A DNA stretch of 64,000 bases. Source: Ophioderma brevispina. Lineage: Eukaryota; Echinodermata; Ophiuroidea; Amphilepidida; Ophiodermatidae. The stretch is from positions 1 through 64,000 of the forward strand of contig JAMKCH010072049.1 in the NCBI GenBank assembly GCA_023653785.1, read 5' to 3'. A program made the translations under genes and the position numbers. Below the pieces are notes generated by a model that saw nothing but the letters and a program-made list of their open reading frames with translations, ran no database searches and was not told the DNA's origin. Below are positions 1 to 12,743 of this stretch, piece after piece (position 1 is the first letter of the stretch; each line of letters starts with the position of its first letter).

Positions 1-3000
1 TGAGAGCTATTGAGTATTGCAATTTTATATACTGTCGAAACGACCCGTAGGACTATACAATAAGAAGTGATTAACAAGGAGGGCTTACTTTTAACTCATC
101 AGTTAGTATTGGGTTATCAATTTACTTGATTTCTCAGCAGTATTGACTATCAATGTATTGATATCATGTACATCAACCTACCTAGCATTGATGTTAAGGG
201 TCCATACTAACTACCAAATGTGTCAAACTTTTCCTGTAGTGATGGGTAAACGAGGTATGTTTGCCCTTGGGCCCAGCTCCTCCTCTATGTCCCAATTACA
301 CACCATTAGTTCAGTTTAGCCTGCATTCTTTCACTTGCCATACGAACGCGTTTAGATGTAGCGTCATAATTACGAATACGACAACATTCCTATTATAGGG
401 TACACCCACGACTCACTTATACACAGTAGTCCTAATGGAAAATGGCAACGTTGAGCATGTTTTCTTCATCACATTTACAACTCTCACAGAGGAAAACAAC
501 AACAACGCACCCCAAGTACAAGCTGAAATCACCAAATAACCATTTTGACATATGATGACCCCCGAGAAATTTTTATTTACGAATCACAAACTTGCCGATG
601 TCAGAGAGACCGGCAACCCAAGGATTCCTCTATAGTCCGCAAGCTATAATTTGCAAATTCGATGTAAACTTGATGACCGCGGAGTAATTGTTCCTCAAAA
701 TCACTGTCACATGGTCCAAATGCCGCCTTAAGTTTTGAGAAAACTACCAGTCTCCATGTCAATCATAAATTCATCACTTTCTTCTTTAATATAACTAGTG
801 CATATTCAGACATTTGAAAGCACTTTTTCCAGATGCCAGCAAAAATTAGTCCACCCCACGCTTTTTGATCGTACGCAGCCAGGTTTAGTGTTTCTACCTA
901 AGGGGTGGGCATATGAACCACCTTGTTGTTTCAAAACGACGAAGATTCTGGCCCTTTTGGCTGCTCAAAACAAGATGGCATCATTCTGAGTGTTCAAAAT
1001 TACTTCCTTTCAAAAGTGACCCCCAGGTAACTAATTATCGAAATATATTTAAAAAGGCATTTGATACAAATGATTACGTTTTTTGGTGTCTCCCAACATG
1101 TGTTACAACGAGGTTTTGTAATGTTACAGTTTTTTACTACATGTGAGTATTGCTCTAAAGGTCAAGCGAGGAGATGTAATATTTATTCCCATTCTTGCCG
1201 GATTCCCACGGGAGCGGGACTTTCCGCGGGATCGGCACATTGCCAGTGGTAAGTACATAGTCCCCCTGGAGCCATAGTCAGGGCTCCATAGACGACAATG
1301 GAATAAAGCGTGAACCGAATATTGGTGAGAGTCCAACTGAATCGAAGTATTGCGATAATCCTTCACCATTGCACGTGGACTATCTGAGTCCGGAACACCC
1401 CCTAACTCCTGCCCAATTGCCTATTCCATGTTGGGAAGTAACAGACTCGCTGATGGAAGTGCTCAATCGCTTCGAAAGAAGATGGGGCACATCCGTTCCT
1501 GTAGAGAGAGGTCCCTTTTTCTTAACATTAAAACATTGATATAGATGCAATCCCAGCCTGGTACCCATAAGTTGGAACCTTGCGCCCGGGCGTATCAAAA
1601 TTGCCTACAAACATTGACGGAGATCATTTACACGAGGGGCCCCACATTTCCTACTCTAAAAAGCTTAAGCAAGTTACAAACTTCTGACATAGACATACTG
1701 TTCAACTTTCCCTTGTAAATAACCACGATAGTTTCTTCCTCTAAGTCCCCAATTTTTAACGTGCGACAAAAATTGGTGCCTTTGCCTGGAGCACAATGAA
1801 AATCGATACAGTTGCAGTCCAAAATAGATGAGCTCGATCATTCCATGCCCAAGGTCATACACCATGATGTGCCATGTCAATTCATTAGATGTGTGTGTAT
1901 GAACTGATCAAAAAGATCAAGGAGGTTTACTAAATGGGGTGGATGCCTTCACCTAGCTGAAGGATAGATATAAACGAAGTCTTAGGGTCATATTATGAAT
2001 GTATCAACACGACGCATGATCGATCATACACGTAAACTAACACTAAGTTTCCTGTTTACATTTGGAAATTGTAATGAATGTCTCGAAGGCATGCACGAGT
2101 CAGTAGCCTAATGAAAAGGTAAATCACCGATGTCTAAATAGTAATTTTGTAATCCATGGTAAGATAGCGACGAATAATGCCGATGATGATAAACCCTTTC
2201 CCAATTATGTGAGGTAATGGGTACCTAACTCAAATTGATTTTTAGTGTTTTCAAAGGGTTTAACTCTTAAGCAATTAGATCAACGGCTATACAGTAGTTG
2301 AAGTTATAACAAAATTTACAGGCTCATTATCTCGTCTATATATTTCGTAAGTTTGTCAAATACCTTGAGGTATATAGACCCGTAGCCAGAGGGGTGCACC
2401 GTAAGGGAGCTTCCACCTGCCCAAATCCCAAAAGGTTATAAGGTAACCGTTTTAAAATACTGCTTGTGAACGTAGCAAGCAAGTAAAACAGATATATTGT
2501 TTTTTTAAAGTTGACGTTTTTGTTAAAAAGAACTCTTTCGCTAAATCTGCCCCAATGGCAAAAATCATTTATATTTTGGGGAAAAGTTCAATTCAATTTC
2601 ACTCGCCTTGGCTGCTGATCCGGAAGAATAAATCATTGGACTTATTAGTTTCAGACCATATATTTAAATAATTCGTGACCACCATATCATGAATAATGGC
2701 ATAATGAACCAAATAAAATATTCGCTGTTGAAAACTAAAAATAACGTTCCAAAAATAAGCCACAATGCCGCAGCTTACTATATATTTCTTAGATTCGTTC
2801 TTCAAGCTAGATCGAACATTATATTGATGGGTATCTCAATTTCTCAGCATTTAATCAGTTTTACTCATGATATAATATGCTATACGGTAGAATCTAAATT
2901 ATTTTTGTAAATAATAGTTTAATTTTGTTCGTGAAGACTACACACACAACAACCTAAATGCTTCAGTTGAAAATATGCAGGCAAGTTTCGCGTTTCCTCA

Positions 3001-4071
3001 TTGGCGCTTTTCAGTGGTTTTGTACCATCCAATACTGGTGTACCGTGGTTTTAATATATTTCTATTGCTTTGAAAAAAAAATAAAATGTGGCTTCAAAAA
3101 TTATAGGACTTCAATATGTGGGTTTGGGGTTTTCGGTGCAACCCAACTTGGGATACCAAGAGGTGAATGACATGCATTCACTGCATAATATTCTTGTAAA
3201 ACTGAATTCACTTTGGTATGTATAGTTTCAAATTTACTTGGTTGACTTTCGAATTTACCTTTTCCTCTTGATAGTAGTACTTCGTATTCTGTGAGCTAAT
3301 TGGAATAGTTGGTATTGAATGCCGAACTTTTGAAAGTGAAAAATGCAAAAATAGGGCCCTTTCAAGAAACGTAAATTATGTTGGATGAAGTTTTATTTGC
3401 CCTCCAGATCATGCGAAAATACATACTGGTTCATTTCTGCAGGTTATTATTTTGTATTCTCTGCAAGCTTAGGTTGTTCTAGAGGATGAGTCTGGTCGGG
3501 TAAACTCATTGACTGCCCGTGAAAACGCCCTATACTGTAGCCAGAAATTGAGTTGTACCGAAATTCATTCCCTCATTGCAATGGGCGAGATGGAAATTCA
3601 AAATCCACGGTTTAAATCGTGTACCAATATACATTTGGCCCGCTGTACATTGACGTAAATTAACATTAATGCAAGTTTTGTAGTTGTTCTTTTACTTTGA
3701 AGAGCGTTTTACTGTTAACCTGCAGAGTGATTACTGAATTAATCATAATTATTACTCCCCATTTCACACCGTCGACTCGGATCGGTCTAAAACTATCCGA
3801 AAATGACAGTATCGCAGGGAACCAAGTATATAAGACGAATTTATCAATGTTTTGTCTTGGGTTTTGCATTAATGGGATATGTAACCTTTAGAAATGTATA
3901 TACTATATGCCTTACATTAATATTAAAGGTGTGTGTTACGTTCGTTAGACTTAGACTTATCTGGAAGTAACATCAATTTTGATATCAGATGGAAGGCCAC
4001 ATGTTTTTATTTGTCGTCCTTAAATGTCAGCCTTCAAATCCATTTCTTTTCCAGAAGATAGATACATCCAT
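1..4071. other. No gene recognised (about 4 kb)
   Basis: AT-rich sequence with only short open frames that show no family resemblance, no consistent splice pattern and no long repeats. The one thing worth noting is a segment at about 196-255 that recurs at 13.55 kb and is listed separately. I can support no exon here. Confidence 0.5.
196..255 (+). repeat. Short dispersed repeat, copy A
   Basis: The segment beginning AAGGGTCCATACTAACTACC and ending GGGTAAACGA recurs at about 13,548-13,608 with few differences. The second copy lies immediately outside the right end of a piggyBac-like element. This suggests that the pair belong to a longer, older dispersed repeat into which that element jumped. 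Confidence 0.6.
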
Positions 4072-4141
4072 CTGAGTTCAGTTGTAAGAGCGCCGTTATA
4101 GTAATGCGGAGGTCGCCGGTTCGGGTCCGGCTGGGCTTACA
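4072..4141 (+). repeat. tRNA-Thr-like SINE head or tRNA pseudogene
   Basis: It reads like the body of a tRNA: a D-arm-like TTCAGTTGTAAGAGCG, an anticodon arm whose seven-base loop ATAGTAA would place AGT (Thr) in the anticodon, then GGAGGTCGCCGGTTCGGGTC with a well-paired T arm and a B-box-like GGTTCGGGTCC. The 3' acceptor strand TGGGCTT has no partner on the 5' side, so the cloverleaf is incomplete. A T-rich run follows directly. A tRNA-derived SINE head or a decayed tRNA copy fits better than a working tRNA gene. Confidence 0.5.
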
Positions 4142-4290
4142 TGCATGTTTTTTTTTTTAAATATGTGTGCGCTGGCTATCTACAGGTGAAAGATAATAAA
4201 TAATAATAAATAAATATTCATTATTGTCTACCTGGAGAACTAAGTAGTTAAATTTCAATTACAAATTCTCCCATGAAACATTAACGTCTT

Positions 4291-5011
4291 TTAACCCTCG
4301 TGTTACGAATAAGGGGTCAGTACCCCCACTGAACTTTTTCCGTGCGGGGAACATGCCAAAAGCTTCGTAAAAAAACTTCCAGGTAATTGTTTTCTCATCT
4401 TTCCCGGTCATTTAACAAAAAAATTGGAAGGTAACACAGTCATCGAGATTAGGGTACTATGCCGTCAAAATTGAAGGGTACGGGGTGGTTGCCAACCAAC
4501 AGGATATGGTACATTTTTGAAAATATCCTCCACAGTATGTTAATTTTACCTGTATGGTATGGATCTAAAACTCTTATGTTATTTAAACTAGTGAATTTCC
4601 TTTATTTAGAGTTTAAACGGCAAAACACTCCCATATTCCTACCTTTTTCAGGGGTGGATCCAGGATTTGAAAAACGTCAAAATTACCGGGGGCTGAAAGG
4701 CTGAAAGTTTTCAAAATGGGCTGATTTTGCAAGATTTTGCAGAATTACCGGGAGGCGCGCGCCCTCTCCGCCCCCTCCCTAGATCCGCGCCTGTTTTAGC
4801 GCAAAATTGGATTTTCGCCTATTTTCTGTGGAAAATGTCAATTTTGCCGGCCCCGGCGCAGACTTGTTGACGTCATCGTGAATAGGTATACCTTTTTAGT
4901 ATCAATGAAAAGAGGAGGACGATTGCTATCCAATGGTATAAAAATCATAAACATAGGTGCTTTATAACGAAGTCCCCCGTGTTACAAAAAAGCTTGGTCA
5001 AACAAGGTTAA
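4291..5011. mobile_element. piggyBac-like non-autonomous element (degenerate)
   Basis: It starts TTAACCCTCGTGTTACG and ends about 720 bp later at CAAGGTTAA, with GTGTTAC again in inverted orientation near the right end. TTAA at both borders and a CCC-type terminus are hallmarks of piggyBac-like insertions. The segment around 4,340-4,415 (ATGCCAAAAGCTTCGTAAAA, then a TTCTCATC..TCCCGGTC stretch) recurs at 20.33-20.39 kb. No transposase frame is present. A separate MITE sits inside at 4,649-4,793. The right terminus is eroded, so the exact end is uncertain. Confidence 0.5.
4649..4793. mobile_element. hAT-like MITE, GGATCCAG-terminus family, copy 1
   Basis: Termini are CAGGGGTGGATCCAGG and AGATCCGCGCCTG, an imperfect inverted repeat of about 15 bp starting CAG. 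The interior contains TTACCGGGGGCTGAAAGGCT and GGGAGGCGCGCGCC, shared almost word for word with the copy at 8,117-8,272. CAG-starting short TIRs are typical of hAT MITEs. I could not find a clean 8-bp target duplication. It is nested in the surrounding TTAA-flanked element. Confidence 0.7.
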
Positions 5012-5395
5012 AGAAACACTTGCAAAAATGTTGTGCTGTAGATTACCTGGGTTTATTTGAATTATTGTTAGCCATTTAATTAAATAAAGATGCTAATTGA
5101 TGTCTTTCTTTACAATGCGCAAGAATGAAGATCTTGAGACAGGACACACTATTGCGTCTACCACTCGTCTATCGTACTACTACCTGTTTTAAAATACGGT
5201 CCTGTAGCGAATGCGCTTTGTTGTTGGGTAAATTAAGGTTCTTTTACTGTAACTATGATTTAATATACAAGCTTGACATTTGGCTGAACAGTATTTTCAA
5301 AATATGTATTTTCTTTTCATTTCTTTCTCTAATGTTAATTTTACAAATTACGGGAATCATTTTTGGGTTGTATCAAATTGTAACGTCATAAATAG

Positions 5396-5738
5396 TTAAA
5401 GCCACTATCAGCGATTCCTTCAAAATGTAAACAAATCGCGACACCTATTTTTTATCAGTCAATTTTTTACACTGTTGTATTGGAAATGGCTGTAGTAAAG
5501 ACCCCAGCAAGTGACTAAGCTTAATACGCCGTATTTGTCAAGAAATTACGATTTCCATTTCCGGATCCCGACTTTTATTAGTGAACAAAACAGTCGTAAA
5601 TGGCATCTTCGAGACCGCTTTAAAATGCATTAGTGTCTGTTTTCACAAAGAACAGTAACATAAGCCATTGATATGACCTAACATTAGCAATTTAGAGACA
5701 AAATGGGCATTTTGAATTTGGAAATATGGTGGCTTTAA
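5396..5738. mobile_element. Small TTAA-flanked MITE
   Basis: TTAAAGCCACTAT at the left end is matched in inverted orientation by ATGGTGGCTTTAA at the right end, giving TIRs of about 13 bp and an element of about 343 bp with no coding content. The outer TTAA may be the target duplication, which would make it piggyBac-like. A TA-duplicating Tc1/mariner-type element is an alternative reading. Confidence 0.5.
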
Positions 5739-6524
5739 GTGTCAATTACCTCGGGTTTTAATCTTTAGTCAGTGGTGAAGTTACTAGAGAGAGGCCTTTC
5801 AAACATCTATGCTATCTGAAATATTCAAGTGAACAAGCTGCACGCATTGCCTACTTGAATAATCTGAACGACAAACAAATGTCCATTCAAAATCATCTAC
5901 CTTCCATGAAAGGGCCCTACAGCTCATGATGAATAGCGCCCAAAATGCAAACACAATGTTTGTGTCATCTGCGCCAGACTGAACGCACCCGTGGCTGCGG
6001 AATGATTTTGGTCGTCACTCTCAAACCTAACCTATCCGTTAATGATCTAAAACATGTTATTGAATGCATTTGAATTTTTGCTTGTTTCCGTTAATTTCCC
6101 ACTTGATTTAAATTAGTTATTGTTCAAAGAATCGTATAAAAACATAATTGTTGGTGAATGTTTTCTCCCGATACGAGCTTTGTGCATTTACCACACTACT
6201 AGATATGTATTTCCTTTGAGATTTATCATATCCGAATCGCCTCAAGTTATGATTATTGTAGAGCAAACTTAGATTAGTTTCAAGTAAGAAGTTCATTGTC
6301 TCGCTGGCCAATTGCATATCACATATTAATCTGCTGAGTAGATCTCGGGATATGAGAACTTTTGAGGCCTTTCATTTGCATGGTAGGTAGGAGTTCACGC
6401 ATTAATCCTGGAATAGCGGTGTTTTGGTGACATACACGATACCTGTAATTGTACGTGAAACGTGATTTTTTGTCACTCCATGAACAAAAAAATTCAACCG
6501 GCCAAAAATAAGCGCAACCTCGCG

Positions 6525-6612
6525 CAATGCAGCTTGAGGGTCCAGTGGCTATGACGACCAGCTCATGATCTTAGAGTTATGGGTTCGAGCCCGGGGGGGT
6601 CTTACTGGAAAA
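6525..6612 (+). repeat. tRNA-Met-like SINE head
   Basis: CTCATGATCTTAGAGTTATG followed by GGTTCGAGCCC resembles the anticodon-to-T-arm stretch of an elongator tRNA-Met (CAT anticodon) with a good B box. TGGCTATGACG upstream is a weak A box. The acceptor does not close, so this is a tRNA-derived repeat head rather than a tRNA gene. A similar minus-strand relic is at 29.80-29.88 kb. Confidence 0.4.
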
Positions 6613-8045
6613 GGGGGTATGGGGATGTGCGGCCGAGAAGGGTTGCATTTTCAGCGATTTTGGCATATTGATCGGGCCCTTTTAATGGCAAATTGTTATA
6701 TATGAAAGGGTTGCATTTCTGTTGCAAGTGATTTTCCAATGATCAATCGGGTATGAAGAATGTTTACAAACCACAAATGTGAAAAATAGTGCTGGCAGAA
6801 TGGTTCAAAATACATTTTAGCAATTAGTTTTCTCTCAGCTTCTGGGCTTCACCCCAAAAACCTCCACCGTAGTAGGTATAAAGACGGGTAGCAAATCTGT
6901 CATTTTTGGTATTTTTTCGGGGTAGTGGTTCAAACACCCGGCCGCACATCCCTACCCAAACCAAAAGGGGTTCGAGCCGCTCTTGTGCGATTAATTTCGC
7001 TTCCCTCGTCATCCCAAGTAATATTCGGGTAGTTGTTATTGGGAATATCATCATCCAATTGCTGGAACAATTGTGCGCTTGGACAGCTGCCCTTGAAAAC
7101 TGATGTTAGGTATAGTTATATTTTGGGGGCTTATCACGATAGTGCCATTGATAACATCAAGGCAAATCTTTGAAGTGCGAGTATGACATGAAAACATATC
7201 TACATAATTTAATCACGTCACAAACTTTTAAAAAAATTAAATCCTATAAAAATTATATCCAACGTCTAATTTTACCTTATGTGGGCTATTATACTTTGGT
7301 GATTCAACATTTTCATCGACAACTGTATCTTGGCCTAGACATTCTCTGCATTAATCTGCCGCTAGATAGCTGAATCAAAGCTTCTTTGATTTCAGGGTTG
7401 CTTTCACCCATGTTAAAACACCAAATGTATTAATTGCGTACAAAATATAGCGGCTAATTCTTTATTTGAGGCGAAAATTATGTGAGGTCTTAAAGTCTAT
7501 AGTGTGTTTCTAGATATGAGGGGTTGGATTGTCCAGTATGTTTTTGATATATCCTCAATAGTTGTTCCTTACCATACGCCCTCCTTTAAGTCACATCAGG
7601 ATTCCGTTGCTCAATCCTGAGCAATTGTTATGCACGCGAGAGCTGATCCATGTCTGGGTGGGACACCTGTGTTTACATTTCTTTATTGATCCCTTTCAAA
7701 AGATAGTTGGCAACCAAATAACCAGAGATAGAAAACAGGATATCGCCTTTATACTAGGACTTAGACATGTACATGCCTGCAAGAAATTCACAACATTTTG
7801 CCAATGAACCTACAGAGCTCTACAGGAAATCCCGTCTGTGTTTACGTCCTTGGTGGGTCCTGGAGACTGTTTTAGCTTAAAGTTACAACAGTCAACAGTC
7901 ACACTGTGTGCTAAAAGGGTTAAAAACAACGAAGCACAGAGTCTTTTGTAAGATACATGATTACGTAAGTTTTACATCAGCTGTTACACAAGCCTGACAT
8001 GAGTATACTCATCTCAGCACAAGCCTCTAAAAATATTATCGATTT

Positions 8046-8322
8046 TTAATAGTTGCACACACCCACTCCAACACACATATACACAAACACGTGCGGGCAC
8101 GCACACACACGAGGAGCAATGGCGGATCCAGGATTTGAAAAATGTCAAAATTACCGGGGGCTGAAAGGCTGTAACTGGTCCAAAATAGCTCAAAATGGGC
8201 TTATTTTGCAAACATTTGCAGAAATACTGGGAGGCGCGCGCCCCCTCCACCCCCTCCCTGGATCCGCGCCTGCGCACACATACATAAACACACACACAAA
8301 CACACACATATAAACAAACAAA
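8046..8322. repeat. CA/AC microsatellite split by a MITE
   Basis: Imperfect (CA)n with ATACACAAACAC variants runs from about 8,055 to 8,112 and resumes from 8,273 to about 8,320. The break is filled by the 156-bp MITE listed separately. Open frames here on both strands (THTPTPTH-type and VCVCVYVC-type) are translations of the repeat, not genes. Confidence 0.85.
8117..8272. mobile_element. hAT-like MITE, GGATCCAG-terminus family, copy 2
   Basis: It begins CAATGGCGGATCCAGG and ends CTGGATCCGCGCCTG. The interior matches the 4,649-4,793 copy, including TTTGAAAAATGTCAAAATTA and GGCGCGCGCC. It has landed in a CA microsatellite. No exact target duplication is visible, perhaps because the microsatellite has since changed length. 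Confidence 0.75.
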
Positions 8323-8348
8323 GTTAGTACCCATGCAGAGACAGTGTC

Positions 8349-8902
8349 GCGTCGGCCACATAGTGACGTATTCGACATTTGGGAATTTTTGGAGAAATTT
8401 TGCTCATACGTTTGTTTTGTACTATACTACAAACTCATCAAATTTCACACCCCAAAGTGGCTAATTATGACGTATTTGCATCACATTACGACGTATTTGT
8501 CAAAAATCTATTCTGCGCAGGCCCATAACAGCGTATCTTCATTTGAAGTATTTTTTTCAGTTGCTATTTTGTCGTTTTCACATACTGACGTATTTGCGCA
8601 AACACGTCACATAACGACGTATTTGCACGCCGTATGTGTTATTTACACGTTGAAATTGTTATTTTGTCGTTTTCATGTAGTGACGTATTTTATTTAACAT
8701 CTTTTTTTCGCATATATAAATAAATTGGAAGTTGATTAGTTAAATATATTTCAAATTTAACTTATTTAAGCGATTTTCAAATAGGTTTTAATTGAAATAT
8801 ATGTTTTAACAGTATGGAGCAAATTAAAATCGCAAAATCTTCAAAGCCGTTTTTCTCGAAATGCGTATTTTGCAAATACGTCAGTATGTGACGCGGCCGA
8901 CG
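8349..8902. mobile_element. TIR element rich in TGACGTATTT words
   Basis: GTCGGCCACATAGTGACGTA at the left end pairs in inverted orientation with TACGTCAGTATGTGACGCGG plus CCGAC at the right end. The right version has a few extra bases. Inside, GACGTATTT or a close variant recurs at about 8,362, 8,468, 8,488, 8,585, 8,612 and 8,681, and inverted at about 8,873. TTTTGTCGTTTTCA also occurs twice. The 117-codon frame over part of this (8,344-8,697) encodes repeat-derived sequence and is not credible as a gene. The superfamily is undetermined. Confidence 0.55.
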
Positions 8903-9049
8903 GTGTATTGTGTTTCACTCGGTGAATGTACTACTAAATTCCAAGCAAAACTGAAGTTTGCTTCAGTCCCTAGTTCGGAACAATGATATCTCAAATATAA
9001 TTTACCTGAAATGGCAAAAGCACATTGCGTTTCAATCGATAGCAATTAT

Positions 9050-10610
9050 TATCTCCAATATCACTCCAGGTCATTTCTACATGTATAGAAGAAGTGTGCA
9101 GAGGTATTTCTGGAGTAGTTATATTAAACTGCTTTCACACGGAAAGTGTGAATGGTTGAATGCATTATGCACTTAAGAATAATTTAAACGTTTAGATTTC
9201 AACAGATCTTTGTGAAACCGGGAAAATTTGAAATGGATTCATAATCACCGTTTTGAATGTGTTATCTTATTAAATTCTATTAAAAAAAAATCGAATAAAT
9301 TATGGACACGTTTTAATAAAGCAACTTTTTTTTTTAAATCAGAATTCAACCCTCTCTGCAAACATCGACATGTGTCCCATTACGGTGGTAAGAAAGTAAA
9401 TGAACTCCCTGCTTTCTTCCTTTCACTTTGTTTGCCTTTAAGATTCTAACCAATAGCCATCGTTTATGGTATATTAATATCTTTCAATATGAACGGCATT
9501 CGTTTTGATATTTTACCTTTTTCCAAATACTTGCAGCGTATTTGGAATGTAAAAGCAAGATGCACAGAGACACTCTCTACTAAACATATTTTGGTGAATT
9601 TTCTTTTCCTTTAAAAGTTTCTACCGCTCTTAGAGTGCATTATTGAGGCTCTCTTTATAAGCACTAGTAACATACGTTTCTTAGTTGTAAGACTGATATA
9701 TATATATTTCTTCTTAGAGAAAGCAATGGTATTATCAAATTAAATTTCAATATGCGCTTATACATAATTTATAGTTTCTGCTTACAGCACCATTCCTGGT
9801 TATAATTTGAGCATTAAAACCTACAAAATCCACGAAATGTATGGAATGTTTTCCATAATCTCCCAACAAAAAACCCCCCGTTTTCCCGTATAAATAATTA
9901 AAATTCGCTATTATTAGATTCTTTTCAGCCACGCATGAGCATTCTATTTGTGGACAATCTCCTTGAACTCGGCAAAATAAAGCAAGGTTATTCAACGCCA
10001 GATTCAATGATGAAAAATTAGTGAATATCAAGACAGTAGATAGATTGCTGGAAGGTAACCTGAAATAAAAGTATGTGGCGTGCAATACACTGCACAAAAA
10101 GGTGCTAAAGTTGATTAGGGGGTTACACAACCAAAGGTCTTCTCTATTATAGATTAGACCTGGGGTAATTGTACCCCAATACTGCTCATGACGTTTGGAA
10201 TAGTTAGATGTAAAAAAGTGTGACAGTGGATGGTTAGCATAATAATCACAATACGACTTAATTCGCGCGAGTTTTGACAGACGGTTACAATATCAAACAA
10301 TAACCTTATATATTAAAACCTTGTCAAAAAATAACGTTATTAAACGTGTATGCATATTGAACTTTTATAAATTTAATAATATAATCCCTAAACCAGACCG
10401 CGATATAAAGCCATTTCAAAATTTTGTAGTTTTCAAAAGATCTCCTGAAACCTAAATTCACTAAGGATTCTTAAGTGCATAATGCATTCAAGCATTCCAC
10501 TTTCGTGTTGAAACAGTTAAGGAAACTACTTACTTACTCCAAAATACTCTGCACATTTTTCTCTATACCAATAGAAATGCTTGAAGTTTGCGGTCTATGG
10601 GAGATAATTG
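9050..10610. mobile_element. Element with about 250-bp terminal inverted arms
   Basis: The left arm (about 9,050-9,290) matches the right arm (about 10,360-10,610) in reverse complement over roughly 240 bp. The core is near-exact: GAATGCATTATGCACTTAAG at 9,157 against CTTAAGTGCATAATGCATTC at 10,470. Outside it, the segment around TGTGCAGAGGTATTTCTGGAGTAG pairs with a right-hand partner containing ACTCCAAAATACTCTGCACA. The roughly 1.07-kb interior holds a 127-codon minus-strand frame (9,747-10,130), including CRVQGDCPQIECSC, that I cannot assign. No transposase motif was recognised. A non-autonomous long-TIR element is the best description. Confidence 0.6.
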
Positions 10611-10625
10611 AGATTGCCGTGCAAA

Positions 10626-12068
10626 GAAAGCAGGTTTAGACATGCACGAGGTATGTGTCTGTACCTGAAATATGAAATTGGTTTTGTTCCATGGTGCCGA
10701 TGAATAAGATAAATCCTGGTCTCACGTGCAAGTTACAGCATCGTTTACGGTATGCAAACCTCACTAACTAGAAGCGTACTATTAGAAATCATGTGTAACG
10801 GAGAGGCCGTGAGCTTTGAAAACACAAACCACTTTTACTTTGAAGGATAAATATAGAGTTTAAGAAATGATTGGTTAGTGGTGAAACCATTTGGTGCAGG
10901 GATGAGTTCTAGGGCAAAAAAAAACGCATTTTGGGCTGCAAATTGAGCGAACTGGTTATATTTAATTCATTTTTTAAGTACAAAATATTACCAATCTTAT
11001 TTTAATGGTATCATTTTTGTTATTGATATAGGATTTATTCATAAGGGTCGGGTTACTCGTTGTGGTGACGTGTGATAAAAAGGAAGGAAAAAACGGTTAT
11101 TCTGGGGCTAAAATTCTAGACCCTTATATATTGTATAAAAACGGAATCTTATATAAATGTCAGAGATTGATCGTATTGCATCATGATAAAATTTGTTTTG
11201 CTAAGAAATTAATCATCTGATTTGCTTAATTTTTCAGCTCAAAACGTGATTTTTTTTGACACCAAACATCACCCTTTGCGACCAAAGTTGTTGACCACAA
11301 CCATTCATTTTTTAAAATTAAATTATTACTATAGATGACTGCGCTATATTCCGTTGACTACAAAGACGCTTACCAAAACGAGAAAAGCAAGACTCGTCTG
11401 TGCTTTTTTGGGTCCACTATAATTCATATGACAATCAGTGCAAAAATTGTATGTGTAATTGTATCTGCAAATTGTGGGAAGAACCCATATCTTCCTCTTA
11501 TCTACCACCACTAGGGCTTGTCCAACCGAAAAATTATTTTAAAACACTTCCAGACGTTCGAAAATCATCTCATGAGTAATGGGCTGGAGTTCCAAACACT
11601 TACGACTATCATCTCCGGTTATGTATGCATTAACGAACTGACATATGGATTTGATATTTGTTTGGCATCTTCGGGTGTACCATGAAAATATAGTAAATGA
11701 GAAAGAAAAGGAATGACATCGATGGTGTAATCTTAAACCCCCTTTGTAATTCAGTCACAAGGGACTCCTGCAAGCGTGTTTTGCAAGCTAAACCATAGTC
11801 TTGTGAAAACACCTCTAAGTTGTGTCCATAAACTGTGACAGAATCAGTGATGGCGCGTGTCGAGGACGAGGCCTCGGCGAGCGGGGCGCGGCAGGAGACC
11901 CTCATGCGCTATAGCACATCCTTGACAGGGACTGTCCAAACTTAAAAAATAACGCACACGCCTTGATGAAAGGCAGCCAACCATTACCCTTTGGGGTCCT
12001 TTCACGGAGTGTTGAATGGAATATTGTTGCCTCCTGATCACTCAAGCATGCTAAGAATACAATGCACA
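10626..12068. other. No gene recognised
   Basis: AT-rich sequence without recognisable motifs. A GC-rich patch with several CpGs lies at about 11,850-11,905, covered by a short minus-strand frame (RVSCRAPLAEASSSTRA) that I cannot match to a family. Confidence 0.4.
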
Positions 12069-12731
12069 TATGGGCCAATTTGAGTTTAACCAGGGTCCAA
12101 CTTTTTAAATCCTCCAACATGTTGTGAAATTAGCCCAATGTCCTCTCGTCATAAGGATCCAAAAGGTATAGTTTGTACCATCTATGACCATTGGTTTGGG
12201 AGTTTAGGGAAAATGGCTAAAATGGTAAAAAAAGGTCAATTCTATTTGTACAAGGGTCAAAATCAGAAGTTTGCGCCCAATTTTGTTTAAAAAAATAACA
12301 GAACTTGTTCATCTAGCTTAAACTTGTCAATAGGAAAGTTTTGGACCATCTGCATGTATAGTTTCATGTTATGCACAGATATGTCATAGGGCAACATATT
12401 AATCCAATTGGTGTTGAGCTTCTTTGACCCTTATCTCCGTAAATAACCTTTAACATAACAAAACTATACTTGTGGGAGTCATCTACCTCGCAATATTTTG
12501 CAGTATTGTTAAATAATCAGATTAACGTTTAATGTTGACCCCTGTACAATAGAGATTTACCTTTTTTACATTTTAGTCATTTTACTCCAAAACCAATGGT
12601 CGTAGGTGGTACAAATTATATTTTAGAATTCTTATGATTAGATGGACAATAGGCTACATTTCAACACGATTGGGCATTCAACTTAAAAAATTTGACCCTG
12701 TGTTAAACTTAAATTGACCCATTTTGAGAAG
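12069..12731. repeat. Foldback repeat with about 200-bp arms
   Basis: The left arm (about 12,069-12,262) and right arm (about 12,532-12,731) are reverse complements with many small differences. ACCATTGGTTTGGGAGT at 12,189 pairs with ACTCCAAAACCAATGGT at 12,583. GGGCCAATTTGAGTTTAACC pairs with the segment ending TTAAACTTAAATTGACCC. About 270 bp of spacer separates them. The right arm ends within about 15 bp of a TTAA-flanked element at 12,744. No coding content is evident. Confidence 0.65.
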
Positions 12732-12743
12732 TATAACCGGAAG

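Noticed and set aside
8014..8361. 115-codon minus-strand frame rich in Cys and Val
   Set aside because: It is a translation of the CA microsatellite and the MITE inside it.
8344..8697. 117-codon frame
   Set aside because: It lies within a repeat full of TGACGTATTT words and has no family signal.
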